A stretch of DNA of 64,000 bases from Falsiroseomonas sp044341625 (GCA_044341625.1 JBIIRI010000001.1:1-64000); one strand, 5' to 3'. Positions 9,341 to 17,785 are shown, numbered from the stretch's first letter. Notes: a model not told the origin generated them from the letters alone. A program made the numbers and translations.

Positions 9341-10281
9341 GCAGCGCCGCCGGCGCATGGATCAGGCGCCGGGGCATGGCGCTGATCGCCGCCGGCGCCG
9401 CGCTCGGCATCGTCGTGCCGGCGCTGGCGGAAGCGCTGCGGCCGCTGCTGCTGTGGATGTCGCTCGGCACCATGGCGCTCGCGCTGCTGCGGGTGGAACC
9501 GGCGGCGCTGGCGGGCGTGCTGCGCCGGCCGGGGCTGGCGCTGCTGGTGCTGGCCTGGGTCACGCTCGGCGTGCCGGTTCTGGTCTATGCCGCGCTGTCG
9601 CCGCTGCTGCCGACGGATAGCCCCTTCCTGGCCGCGGCGGTGCTGATCGCGGCCACGCCCTCCGTCATGTCGGCGGCGGTCTTCGCGATCCTGCTGGGCG
9701 CGGATGCGGCGCTGCTGACGGTGGTCGCCATCCCCTCCAACGCCCTGGCGCCGGCCTGGCTACCGGCGACGGCCGCCTTCATGGGCGTGACCGCGCAGGT
9801 CGATCCCTGGGCGATGGCGCTGCGCCTGGCCGTGCTGGTCGGTGGCAGCTTCGGGCTCGCGGCGCTGGCGGTCCGTGGGGTCGGCCGCGCCACGCTGCGC
9901 GCGCGGGGGGCGGCGATCGACACCTGGATCGTGCTGCTGGTCACGGCCTCGGCCATTCCCTGCATGGATGGGGTGGGGGCGGCGCTGGCGGCGCGGCCTG
10001 GATCCTTCCTGCTGATGCTCGGCTTCGCGCTCGGCCTGAACCTGGTGCTACAGGCGATCGGGTTCGGGGTCTTCCTCGCGGCGCCGCGCAAGGCCGCGCT
10101 GTCGGCCGGCCTTGTCAGCGGCACGCGCAATATGGTGCTGCTGCTGGCGGCGCTTGGCGATCCAGGCGAAAGCGATCTCGGCCTGATCGTCGCCGCGGCG
10201 CAGCTCAGCCTGTTCGTGATGCCGGTGATCGTGGCCCCGGCCTATCGCCGGCTCGGCCGGGCGGCGGGACAGGACGCTTGA
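9337..10281 (+). CDS. Multi-pass permease, bile acid:Na+ symporter (BASS)-like
   Basis: 314 aa, almost wholly hydrophobic, roughly ten membrane segments with an internal pseudo-repeat: a proline/serine-rich TPSVMSAAVFAILLGADAA segment in the first half and SAGLVSGTRNMVLLLAALG in the second. That arrangement recalls BASS/ACR3-fold transporters. The start codon overlaps the DctM stop by 4 nt, so it is translationally coupled to the TRAP genes. Its substrate is probably the same organic acid or a pathway product (import versus export cannot be told). Family assignment is by pattern recognition only. Alternatives are an AEC-type auxin-efflux-like carrier or an uncharacterised permease family. Confidence 0.6.
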   Translation: MSSAAGAWIRRRGMALIAAGAALGIVVPALAEALRPLLLWMSLGTMALALLRVEPAALAGVLRRPGLALLVLAWVTLGVPVLVYAALSPLLPTDSPFLAAAVLIAATPSVMSAAVFAILLGADAALLTVVAIPSNALAPAWLPATAAFMGVTAQVDPWAMALRLAVLVGGSFGLAALAVRGVGRATLRARGAAIDTWIVLLVTASAIPCMDGVGAALAARPGSFLLMLGFALGLNLVLQAIGFGVFLAAPRKAALSAGLVSGTRNMVLLLAALGDPGESDLGLIVAAAQLSLFVMPVIVAPAYRRLGRAAGQDA

Positions 10282-10308
10282 CGGCGTCGGCGCCAGGGGC
10301 CACGCAAT

Positions 10309-10320
10309 TTGTCCGGACAA
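10309..10320. promoter_or_regulatory. Candidate operator TTGTCCGGACAA upstream of maoC-like gene
   Basis: Perfect 12-bp palindrome 12 nt before the start codon of the MaoC-like gene, immediately followed by its AGGAGG ribosome site. It matches 11 of 12 bases of the site at 6414-6425. A repressor bound here could block initiation or early elongation. Regulator identity unknown; GntR/FCD-like spacing is only suggestive. Confidence 0.55.
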
Positions 10321-10332
10321 CAGGAGGCCCGC

Positions 10333-10851
10333 ATGGTCCATAACCACAAGGAAGTGGCGCCGCGCCGCTACCGTGAATCCTTCGGCCGCTACTTCGAGGA
10401 TTTCACCATCGGCGACATCTACGAACACCGCCCGAACCGGACTTTGACCGAAACCGAGAACACCTGGTTCACCTTGCTGACCATGAACCAGCACCCGATG
10501 CATTTCGACGTCGAATACGCCAAGCATTCCGAATTCGGCCGCTGCATCATCGCATCCCCCTTCACCGTGGCGCTGATGGTGGGAATGAGCGTGTCGGACG
10601 TATCGCAGAAGGCGATCGCCAATCTCGGCTGGAAGGAGATCAAGCTGACGCATCCGCTGTTCGCGGGCGACACGCTGTCGGCCGAAAGCGAGGTGCTGGA
10701 CAAGCGCGAATCGAAGTCGCGGCCGAATGCGGGCATCGTCAGCGTTCGCACGCGCGGCTTCAACCAGGCTGGCACGCTGGTCTGCGAGTTCGACCGCACG
10801 ATGCTGATCGCGCGGCGCGGCCACGAGATCGAGGCGAAGGCAGGCTACTGA
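10333..10851 (+). CDS. MaoC family dehydratase/hydratase
   Basis: 172 aa single hot-dog-domain protein of the MaoC family, which adds or removes water on acyl-CoA double bonds. The hydratase motif region reads TMNQHPMHFDVEYA. His57 aligns with the catalytic His, but the partner Asp of (R)-specific hydratases is Asn52 here, a change seen in a subset of short MaoC proteins acting on branched or dicarboxylic CoA esters. Start at ATG preceded by AGGAGG six bases upstream; an upstream TTG in frame lies inside the palindrome and is rejected. It stands next to TRAP and CoA-transferase genes. An itaconyl- or mesaconyl-CoA-like substrate is a hypothesis, not shown. Confidence 0.85.
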   Translation: MVHNHKEVAPRRYRESFGRYFEDFTIGDIYEHRPNRTLTETENTWFTLLTMNQHPMHFDVEYAKHSEFGRCIIASPFTVALMVGMSVSDVSQKAIANLGWKEIKLTHPLFAGDTLSAESEVLDKRESKSRPNAGIVSVRTRGFNQAGTLVCEFDRTMLIARRGHEIEAKAGY

Positions 10852-10938
10852 CTGCCCGCCTGATTCCGCCATAGCGGACGGTGCAAGTCGGGCGGGAACA
10901 GGCCAATATGCCTGCCCGACCGCGCCGCGCAGGACCCC

Positions 10939-12078
10939 ATGCCGCACGCCACCACCATCCGGTCCGTCCAGCCCCATATCCTGATGGCGGATCTGGCGGA
11001 GCCCTTCGCCTATTCGCAGGCCTGGTATCGCCGGCGCGGGGCCATGCTGGTGGAGGTCACGACCGAGGACGGCATCACCGGCTGGGGCGAAGCCTTCGGC
11101 CCGCCGGAACTGACCGCCGCCGTCGTCGCCTGGCTTACGCCCCTGGTCGTCGGGCAGGACGCGATGGCGCGGGAGGCGATCTGGCAATCGCTCTACAACC
11201 GCCTGCGCGACCACGGCCAGCGCGGCATCGTGGTGGAAGCGATCAGCGCCATCGACATCGCGCTGTGGGACATCGCCGGCCAGGCGCTCGGGCAGCCCGT
11301 GCACCGGCTGCTCGGCGGCCCGCTGCGGATGGAGGTCGAGGCCTATGCCACCGGCTTCTACCGCCGCGAACGGGACGACCACATCGCCTACCTGACCGAG
11401 GAAGCCGAACAGCGCCGCGCCGAAGGCTTCCGGACCCTGAAGCTCAAGACCGGCTGGGGGCTGCGGGAGGATATCGCGCTGACGAAAGCCTTCCGCGCCG
11501 CCATCGGTCCCGATTGCGGCCTGTTGGTGGATTGCAACCACGCCTATGATGCGCCGTCCGCCATCGCCTATGGCCGCGCCTGCGCCGATCTCGACATCGG
11601 CTGGTTCGAGGAACCCGTGCCACCCGAGGACATCGCCGGCTACCTGGAGGTCAAGGCGCGCCAGCCCATCCCCGTCGCAGGCGGGGAGGCGAGCTTCGCG
11701 CGCTGGGGCTTCGCGGAGATGATCGCGCGACGGTCGGTGGACATCCTGCAGCCCGATGTCGCGGCCTGCGGCGGAATTTCGGAACTCAAGAAGATCGCGG
11801 ACATGGCGAACGCCTTCGGTGTGCGCGTCAATCCGCATGTCTGGGGCACCGGCGTGACGCTCGCGGCGTCCCTGCACCTGCTTGCCGTGCTGCCTGACAA
11901 TCCCCCGGGCCTCTTCGCGCGCCCGCCGCTGCTGGAACTCGACCGTTCGCCGCATCCGGTGCGCGATGCGCTGCTGGTGCAGCCGATCGAGGCGGTGGGG
12001 GGCCGCGTGCGCGTGCCCGATGCGCCCGGCCTCGGCATCACGGTGGATCGCGCCGCGCTCAAGCGGTTCGCGAACTGA
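10939..12078 (+). CDS. Enolase-superfamily enzyme, mandelate racemase/muconate lactonizing type
   Basis: 379 aa with an N-terminal capping domain (1-125) and a TIM-barrel. The catalytic set of the mandelate racemase subgroup is complete: Lys168/Lys170 in LKLKTG, metal ligands Asp198 (LVDCNHAYD), Glu224 (WFEEPVPPED) and Glu250 (GGEASFARWG), and general base His300 in NPHVWGTG. It abstracts a proton alpha to a carboxylate using Mg2+, so it is likely an acid-sugar or hydroxy-acid dehydratase or a racemase. It overlaps the following tlyA-like gene by one base. Its place beside the acid-catabolic genes suggests the island handles a hydroxylated carboxylic acid; the exact reaction cannot be read from motifs. 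Confidence 0.88.
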   Translation: MPHATTIRSVQPHILMADLAEPFAYSQAWYRRRGAMLVEVTTEDGITGWGEAFGPPELTAAVVAWLTPLVVGQDAMAREAIWQSLYNRLRDHGQRGIVVEAISAIDIALWDIAGQALGQPVHRLLGGPLRMEVEAYATGFYRRERDDHIAYLTEEAEQRRAEGFRTLKLKTGWGLREDIALTKAFRAAIGPDCGLLVDCNHAYDAPSAIAYGRACADLDIGWFEEPVPPEDIAGYLEVKARQPIPVAGGEASFARWGFAEMIARRSVDILQPDVAACGGISELKKIADMANAFGVRVNPHVWGTGVTLAASLHLLAVLPDNPPGLFARPPLLELDRSPHPVRDALLVQPIEAVGGRVRVPDAPGLGITVDRAALKRFAN

Positions 12079-12818
12079 TGGCAACGGACAAGCAGCGCGC
12101 CGATGTGGCGTTGGTGGAGCGCGGGCTGGCAGAATCCCGCACCCGTGCGCAGGCGCTGATCCTGGCCGGGCTCGTCTTCAGCGGCGAGCAGCGCGTGGCG
12201 AAGGCCGGCGACGTGGTGAAGGCCGGCCAGCCGCTGGAGCTGCGCGGGCAGGACCACCCCTGGGTCAGCCGCGGCGGCGTGAAGCTCGCGCATGCGCTGG
12301 CGCATTTCGGCCTGTCGCCGAAGGACCGCGTCTGCCTCGATATCGGCGCCTCCACCGGCGGCTTTTGCGATGTGCTGCTGCATCATGGCGCGGCGAAGGT
12401 GTACGCGGTGGATGTCGGGCACGGGCAGCTGGCCTGGAAGCTGCGCAACGACCCGCGCATCGTCGTGCGGGAACGCGTGAATGCGCGCTACCTGGACGCG
12501 ACCCAGATCCCCGAACCCGTCGAGGCTGTCGTCTGCGACGCCAGCTTCATCGGCCTGCGCACCGTCCTGCCCGCCGCGCTGTCGCTCGCCATGCCCGGCG
12601 CCTTCGCCGTCGCGCTGATCAAGCCGCAATTCGAGGTCGGCCCCGCCATCGCCAAGGGCGGCGTGGTGCGGGATGCAGCCGTGCATGGCCGCGTCTGCAA
12701 CGAGATCCGCGCCTGGTGGTCGGAGCTGCCGGGCTGGCAGGTCATCGGCGTGGAACCGAGCCCGCTGCTCGGCCCCGAAGGCAACCGCGAATTCCTGATC
12801 GCCGCGCGCCGCGTTTGA
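12078..12818 (+). CDS. TlyA family 2'-O-ribose rRNA methyltransferase
   Basis: 246 aa with an N-terminal S4 RNA-binding domain (about residues 1-65, RADVALVERGLAESRTRAQA) followed by an FtsJ/RrmJ-like Rossmann methylase. The SAM site CLDIGASTGGFCDVLL and the motif around VVCDASFIGLRTVLP are visible, as is the late KPQFEVG block with its catalytic Lys. Members methylate ribose in 16S/23S rRNA; the mycobacterial enzyme affects capreomycin sensitivity and some were called haemolysins by mistake. The ATG overlaps the preceding TGA by one base, so it is read with the enolase-family gene, though functionally unrelated. It converges on the REC-EAL gene. Confidence 0.9.
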   Translation: MATDKQRADVALVERGLAESRTRAQALILAGLVFSGEQRVAKAGDVVKAGQPLELRGQDHPWVSRGGVKLAHALAHFGLSPKDRVCLDIGASTGGFCDVLLHHGAAKVYAVDVGHGQLAWKLRNDPRIVVRERVNARYLDATQIPEPVEAVVCDASFIGLRTVLPAALSLAMPGAFAVALIKPQFEVGPAIAKGGVVRDAAVHGRVCNEIRAWWSELPGWQVIGVEPSPLLGPEGNREFLIAARRV

Positions 12819-12827
12819 TCGCGCCGC

Positions 12828-14039
12828 TCAGGCCGCCACGCGCCGCGGCGGGATGATGAACTGGACGGGCGGAACAGGCCGCGCCTCCAGCCCGCCACGG
12901 TCGAGCCAATCGAGGAACCGCCCTGGCGGCATCGGGCGGCCGAGCCGGAAACCCTGCGCGAAGTCGCAGCCCATTTCTCCGAGGGCGTCCATCGCATCCT
13001 CGTCCTCGACGCCTTCGGCGACGGTCCGCAGGCCCAGCGTGCGCGCCATGCCGATCACCGCCCGCGTGATCACCATCGCCTCCCTGTCCCGCAGCATGGC
13101 GGAGACGAAGCTGCGGTCGATCTTCAACTCGTGGAAGGGCAGCCGGTGCAGCTCGGCAAGCGAGGAACAGCCCGTGCCGAAATCATCCATCGAGAGCGCG
13201 AAGCCGTGGCCGCTCAAGCCGGCCAGGGCGGCGGTGACCGCGGGCGTGTCCGCCATCGCCGCGGTTTCGGTGATCTCGAGCGTCAGCGCGGCAGGCTCGG
13301 CGCCGGCCTTCGCCGCCAGCGCGGCGACGCGATCGGCAAAGCCGGGGGCCGCCAGGCAGCGGGCCGGGATGTTCACGGCCACCGACACCTCGTGCCCCGC
13401 AGAATGCCACGCCGCGCAATCCCGTGCCGCACGTTCGACCATAAGGTCGGTGAGCGGCATGATCGCATCGCCCTTCTCGGCCAAGGGGAGGAAAAAGGCA
13501 GGGCCGAGCGTGCCACGCGCCGGATGTTCCCAGCGCACCAGCGCCTCCGCCCCGACCGGCTTGCGATCCGCCACGCGAACCTTGGGCTGGTAATAGGGCA
13601 CAAGCTGGCCCGCTGCGATGGCATCGTCCAGATCGACGGCGCGGATCGGCAGCCCGTTCCTGGCGGCGGCCGAGATGACGGCGGAGAGTTCCGCCGGGCC
13701 GGCGGGCTTGCGAAGCGGGGCCAGCATGGTCAGCCCCAGCTTGTCCCCGATCCGCACCGCGCTGCCCAGCAGCCTTTCGTCAAGGCCGCTCGAGACGATG
13801 ACCGGCGTGGTGCAACGCAGCTGCGACAGCGCCTCCAGCACCGCGATCCAGCCCGTCTCCTCCAGGACGATGTCGAGCATAATCAGCTCCGGCCGGTCCG
13901 CCGCGACGGCGGCGAGGAAGTCGCCGGGCGCGGCGAAGACTTCCGTGCGGAAGCCGCAGCGTTCGCCGACACGGCAAGCGAGCGACCTGACGGCGGCGTC
14001 GTCGTCCAGGACATGCAGCACGGGCTTCGACGACGACAT
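12828..14039 (-). CDS. REC-EAL response regulator, c-di-GMP phosphodiesterase (RocR-like)
   Basis: 403 aa. An N-terminal receiver domain (1-125) has acidic pocket Asp12-14, phospho-acceptor Asp56 (ELIMLDIVLEE) and conserved Lys111 (LRKP). A C-terminal EAL domain follows (about 135-385). All residues of an active phosphodiesterase are present: Glu165 of EALVRW, Asn223, Glu255, Asp285-Asp286 (MDDFGTG), Lys306, Glu342 (AEGVED) and Gln362. From memory, Pseudomonas RocR has the same set ten residues further on and the same Asp56. Expected to hydrolyse c-di-GMP under control of a histidine kinase, which is not in the window. GGAG precedes the ATG. It is transcribed alone, with the M3 peptidase gene upstream on the same strand. 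Confidence 0.92.
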   Translation of the reverse strand: MSSSKPVLHVLDDDAAVRSLACRVGERCGFRTEVFAAPGDFLAAVAADRPELIMLDIVLEETGWIAVLEALSQLRCTTPVIVSSGLDERLLGSAVRIGDKLGLTMLAPLRKPAGPAELSAVISAAARNGLPIRAVDLDDAIAAGQLVPYYQPKVRVADRKPVGAEALVRWEHPARGTLGPAFFLPLAEKGDAIMPLTDLMVERAARDCAAWHSAGHEVSVAVNIPARCLAAPGFADRVAALAAKAGAEPAALTLEITETAAMADTPAVTAALAGLSGHGFALSMDDFGTGCSSLAELHRLPFHELKIDRSFVSAMLRDREAMVITRAVIGMARTLGLRTVAEGVEDEDAMDALGEMGCDFAQGFRLGRPMPPGRFLDWLDRGGLEARPVPPVQFIIPPRRVAA

Positions 14040-14115
14040 GCGGAGGCTCCGGCAGGGTTCTTCTGAAGCCTAGAAAAGCGCCTCCGGGGTTAAAGTTTGC
14101 CTTACGTCGGGCGCC

Positions 14116-16152
14116 TCATGCGGGGCTGGAGTCCGCGAGCCCCCGCTTGCGGAGCAGCGCATCCACCTTCGGTGGCCGTCCGCGGAAAGCGGTGTAGAGC
14201 GCCATCGGGTCGGCGGTGTCGCCAGCCTGGAAGATCGCCTTCAGCCGGGCGGCAAGTTCGGGGTGGAAGGGGTCGCCCGCTTCCTCGAAGGCCTCGAAGC
14301 CGTCGGCGTCCAGCACCTCGGCCCAGAGGTAGAAGTAATAGCCCGCCGCATAGCCGCCGCCGGCAAACAGATGCCCGAAATGGATCGGGCGATGCCGCAG
14401 CCCGATGGCGGCGGGCATGCCGATCTCGGCCAGGAAGGCGTCCTCGAAGGCGGCGAGGTCGAGGGAGCCAGGGTCGGGGTGGCGGTGCAGCGCCAGGTCG
14501 ATCAGCGCGGAGGAGACGTATTCCACCGTCGCGAAGCCCTGCCCGTCATTCCGTGCCGCCAGCAGCTTCGCCAACATCGCCTCCGGCAGCGCTTCGCCGG
14601 TGGCGTGATGGCGGGCATGGGTGCGGAGCGTCTCCGGCACCGACAGCCAATGCTCCATGACCTGGGAGGGGAACTCGACGAAATCGCCGAGCACGGCGGT
14701 GCCGGATTGGGATGGGTAGCGTGCGGTGCTCAGCAGCCCGTGCAGCGCGTGGCCGAATTCGTGGAACAGCGTGCGCGCATCGTCCCAGGACAGCAGCGTG
14801 GGCAGCGACTTCGCCAGGTTGTTGTTGTTGACGATGATCGGGGCCACACGCCCATCCAGCGCATCGGCCACGCGGAAGCTGCTCATCCAGGCGCCGGACC
14901 GCTTGCCGGGCCGGGCGAAGTTATCCAGCAGGAAGACCCCGACATGCGCACCCGATGCGTCCTTCGCCTCGAAGGCGCGGACATCGGGATGGTAGGTCGG
15001 GATGTCGGCCCGCTCGGTCATCGCAAGGCCGAACAGGCGCCGCGCGGTGTCGAACAGCGCGCGCAGCATCGCCTCCAGCTCCAGATAGGGCTTCAGCGCG
15101 GCACCGTCGAAATCATGCCGGGCCTTGCGCGCGCGTTCGGCCCAGAAGCGCCAATCCCAGGCCTCGATCGGGGCGTTGTCGCCCTCGGCGCGGGCCAGTT
15201 CCTCTAGCTCCGCGCGTTCCGCCGCGGCGCGGCGCCGCGCGGGATCCCAGGCGGCGCGCAGAAGGCCCTCGGCGGCATCCGGGTGGCCGGCCATGGTGTC
15301 GGCCAGTCGGTATTCGGCATGGTCGGCAGCCCCCAGCAGCCGCGCGCGTTCGGCGCGGAGCGACAGGATCTCCCGCACCAGCGCGGCGTTGTCGCGGTCC
15401 GGATGCAGCGCGCCGCGCGCGACCCAGGCACGGAAGGCGCGCTCCCGCAGGTCGCGGCGGGCGGAGAAGGTCAGGAAGGGCTCCACGGAAGACCGCGCGA
15501 GGGTGATGACATAGCCCTCCGCCCCGCGTTCGCGCGCGGCTTCCGCGGCAGCGGCGCAAGCGAAATCGGGCAGGCCGTCGAGGTCGGCCGCCGTCAGCAC
15601 CATCTGCCAGTCATTCTCATCGGCCAGCACATTCTGGCCGAAGCGCGTATGCAGCGTGGCCAGCCGGGTGGAGATCTCGGTCAGCCGCGTCCGCGCGGCT
15701 TCCTCCAGCGCCGCGCCGGCCCGCACCAGATGCCGGTGCAGTCGGTCCAGCAGGCGAAGCTGGTCGGCCTCGAGGCCGAGTGCCGCGCGCCCTTCGAACA
15801 GCGAAGCCACGCGGCGGAAGATGGCGGGGTCGAGCGTGGTCTCGGTGCGATGGCGCGCGAGGCGCGGCGCGATCTCCCGCTCCACCGCCTGCAATGCCTC
15901 GGTCGCCTGGCTGGCGGCGAGGTTGAAGAAGGTGGCCGAGATCCGCCCGAGCAGCCGGCCGGCGCGTTCCAGCGCTTCCACCGTATTGGCGAAGCTGGGC
16001 GGCGCCGGGTCCGCGGCGATGGCGGCGAGTTCGACGCGGTGGGCCTCCATCGCGGCCTCGAAGGCCGGGGCGAAATGCGCCGGGCGGATGCGGTCGAAGG
16101 GGGGCACGCCGAAGGGCGTGGTCCAGGTTTCAAGCAGCGGATTGCCGGTCAT
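14116..16152 (-). CDS. M3 family zinc metallopeptidase (oligopeptidase A/Dcp type)
   Basis: 678 aa, the length of the OpdA/dipeptidyl-carboxypeptidase group. The zinc motif is LFHEFGHALHG with His464, Glu465 and His468; the third ligand Glu lies in the following helix (DFVEFPSQVMEHW). No signal peptide is seen at the chosen start (MTGNPLLETWTTPFG), so it is cytosolic and degrades oligopeptides, including cleaved signal peptides in E. coli homologues. A longer in-frame reading continues another 164 codons upstream but crosses low-quality Arg/Ala-rich sequence and is rejected. The 211-bp gap upstream separates it from a divergent small gene. Confidence 0.9.
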   Translation of the reverse strand: MTGNPLLETWTTPFGVPPFDRIRPAHFAPAFEAAMEAHRVELAAIAADPAPPSFANTVEALERAGRLLGRISATFFNLAASQATEALQAVEREIAPRLARHRTETTLDPAIFRRVASLFEGRAALGLEADQLRLLDRLHRHLVRAGAALEEAARTRLTEISTRLATLHTRFGQNVLADENDWQMVLTAADLDGLPDFACAAAAEAARERGAEGYVITLARSSVEPFLTFSARRDLRERAFRAWVARGALHPDRDNAALVREILSLRAERARLLGAADHAEYRLADTMAGHPDAAEGLLRAAWDPARRRAAAERAELEELARAEGDNAPIEAWDWRFWAERARKARHDFDGAALKPYLELEAMLRALFDTARRLFGLAMTERADIPTYHPDVRAFEAKDASGAHVGVFLLDNFARPGKRSGAWMSSFRVADALDGRVAPIIVNNNNLAKSLPTLLSWDDARTLFHEFGHALHGLLSTARYPSQSGTAVLGDFVEFPSQVMEHWLSVPETLRTHARHHATGEALPEAMLAKLLAARNDGQGFATVEYVSSALIDLALHRHPDPGSLDLAAFEDAFLAEIGMPAAIGLRHRPIHFGHLFAGGGYAAGYYFYLWAEVLDADGFEAFEEAGDPFHPELAARLKAIFQAGDTADPMALYTAFRGRPPKVDALLRKRGLADSSPA

Positions 16153-16363
16153 GCATCGTATCTGGCCCGTGCCCGGCCACACGTCCAGCACCGGCAGCGG
16201 CACGACGCGGCGGCGCAATCGCGCATCTGTTGGATGCACGCTTCGCGATTCGGGCGTTGAGATCGCCACGCGCCGGCAGTCGCCGGCCGGGATCCTTACC
16301 AACCGGCCACCCTGTCCGGGCCGGACCCGCCCAAGCCCCGGGCCTTCTCCCAGAGCGAGCACG

Positions 16364-16870
16364 ATGCACGACACCTTGCCGAGCTTCCCCCGCGCCGTCG
16401 TCGCCGCGGCGCTTCGTGGCGACGATGCGCTGGCCCGCGCCGCCGCCGATGCCGCCGCCCCGCGCCGCCGCCTGGTCGGCGCGCTGCGCGACGCCCATGC
16501 CGAAGCCGCGCTCCGCATCGCCGCGCTGCGCGGCGCCGTCGAGGCTGGCCCCCCGCCCGTCTCGCGCGCCCTCCTCGCAAGGCTACTGGCGGAGGCGGAG
16601 GAACAGCAGCGTCGGCTGGAGACGGCCTTCGCCCATCTGCCCACGCGCCCGGCGGCGCGGCGGGCCGCGACGCCCCCGGCCGCCTGCGCAGCCCATCACG
16701 GCCCCGCCGCCCTGGCGGCCGAGGAACGGCGTGGCGCGGCCGAGGCGCGGGCGCTGCGGAACCTGGCGCATCTGGCGGGCCAGCATCTGGCGGCACGCCT
16801 GCTGGACCTGACGGCCGAGGAACGCGCCACCGCCGCGCGGGATATCGACCGGCTGGGGGCCTGTTCGTGA
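16364..16870 (+). CDS. Hypothetical alanine/arginine-rich helical protein
   Basis: 168 aa, unrecognised. The sequence starting MHDTLPSFPRAVV is dominated by Ala, Arg, Leu and Glu in heptad-like runs (residues 40-100 and 115-160), so it is probably all-helical or coiled coil, without signal peptide or membrane segment. The last residues DRLGACS include its only Cys pair partner near 107. Start chosen at the first ATG after the divergent M3 peptidase promoter region; an in-frame extension upstream is antisense to that peptidase. In such GC-rich DNA an unrelated open frame is possible, so existence of the gene is uncertain. Confidence 0.45.
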   Translation: MHDTLPSFPRAVVAAALRGDDALARAAADAAAPRRRLVGALRDAHAEAALRIAALRGAVEAGPPPVSRALLARLLAEAEEQQRRLETAFAHLPTRPAARRAATPPAACAAHHGPAALAAEERRGAAEARALRNLAHLAGQHLAARLLDLTAEERATAARDIDRLGACS

Positions 16871-16882
16871 GGTGCTGGCGCT

Positions 16883-17785
16883 TCAGTTCGAAGACGTGCC
16901 GGCGCGGCTCTTGTCCCGCAGCATGCGGATGATGCCGGAGAAATCCGTCCCGGCCCCGCCGGCCTCCACGAACTCCGCATAGAGTTCCAGCGCCCGCGCG
17001 CCCATCGGCGTCGCGGCCCCCGCCTGCGCGGCGGCCTGCTGCGCAAGGCCGAGATCCTTCAGCATCAGCGCGCCCGCGAAGCCCGGTTGGTAGTCCCGGT
17101 TGGCGGGGCTGCCCGGCACCGGGCCGGGCACCGGGCAATAGGTGGTCAGGCTCCAGGACTGGCCCGAGGATTTCGACGCCACGTCGAACAGCGCCTGGTG
17201 GGACAGGCCGAGCGTCTCGGCCAGCACGAAGGCCTCGCAGGTCGCGATCATCGTGGCGGCCAGGATCATGTTGTTGCAGGCCTTTGCCGCCTGCCCGGCG
17301 CCCGCCCCGCCGCAATGGATCGCCGCCCGGCCCATGCGCTGCAGGATCGGCTCCGCCGCGCGAAAGGCCGCTTCGGGGCCGCCCACCATGAAGGTGAGCG
17401 TCGCCGCTTCCGCCCCCATCACCCCGCCGGAGACGGGGGCGTCGAGGAAGGCCCGCCCACAGCCAGCGGCGACCTCACGCGCGATCGCGACATCGATGGT
17501 GGAGCAGTCGATCAGGATGGCGTCCGCACGGCTGGCCGCCGCCATGCCGCCGGCGCCGAGCCAGGCCTCCCGCACCTGGACGCCTGCGGGCAGCATGGTG
17601 ACGACCAGATCGGCCCCGCGGGCGGCCTCGGCGGCGGAGGCGGCGGCCGTCGCGCCCGCTTCGGCACAGCGCGCCACGAGCTCTGGGACGATGTCGAAAA
17701 CCGCGACGTGATGCCCGGCCTTCGCCAGGTTCCGCGCCATCGGCCCGCCCATATTGCCGAGACCCACGAAGCCGATGCGCGCCAT
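16883..17785 (-). CDS. mmsB: 3-hydroxyisobutyrate dehydrogenase-type beta-hydroxyacid dehydrogenase
   Basis: 300 aa, the family's usual length. N-terminal NAD(P)-binding motif GFVGLGNMGGPMA (5-17), substrate-binding DAPVSGG (115-121) and catalytic Lys168 in GAGQAAKACNN are all present. It oxidises 3-hydroxyisobutyrate to methylmalonate semialdehyde in valine breakdown; the presumed hydrolase for the previous step is at 40251-41246. Start fixed by GGAGGAA eight nucleotides upstream; a longer in-frame extension lacks such a site. Related enzymes (tartronate semialdehyde reductase, GarR) share all these motifs, so the substrate is less certain than the family. Confidence 0.8.
   Translation of the reverse strand: MARIGFVGLGNMGGPMARNLAKAGHHVAVFDIVPELVARCAEAGATAAASAAEAARGADLVVTMLPAGVQVREAWLGAGGMAAASRADAILIDCSTIDVAIAREVAAGCGRAFLDAPVSGGVMGAEAATLTFMVGGPEAAFRAAEPILQRMGRAAIHCGGAGAGQAAKACNNMILAATMIATCEAFVLAETLGLSHQALFDVASKSSGQSWSLTTYCPVPGPVPGSPANRDYQPGFAGALMLKDLGLAQQAAAQAGAATPMGARALELYAEFVEAGGAGTDFSGIIRMLRDKSRAGTSSN

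Noticed and set aside
10048..12084. 678-codon open frame on the minus strand opposite the MaoC and enolase-family genes
   Set aside because: Shadow of high GC content; its translation is His/Arg/Gly-rich without domains, while the plus strand has clear catalytic motifs.
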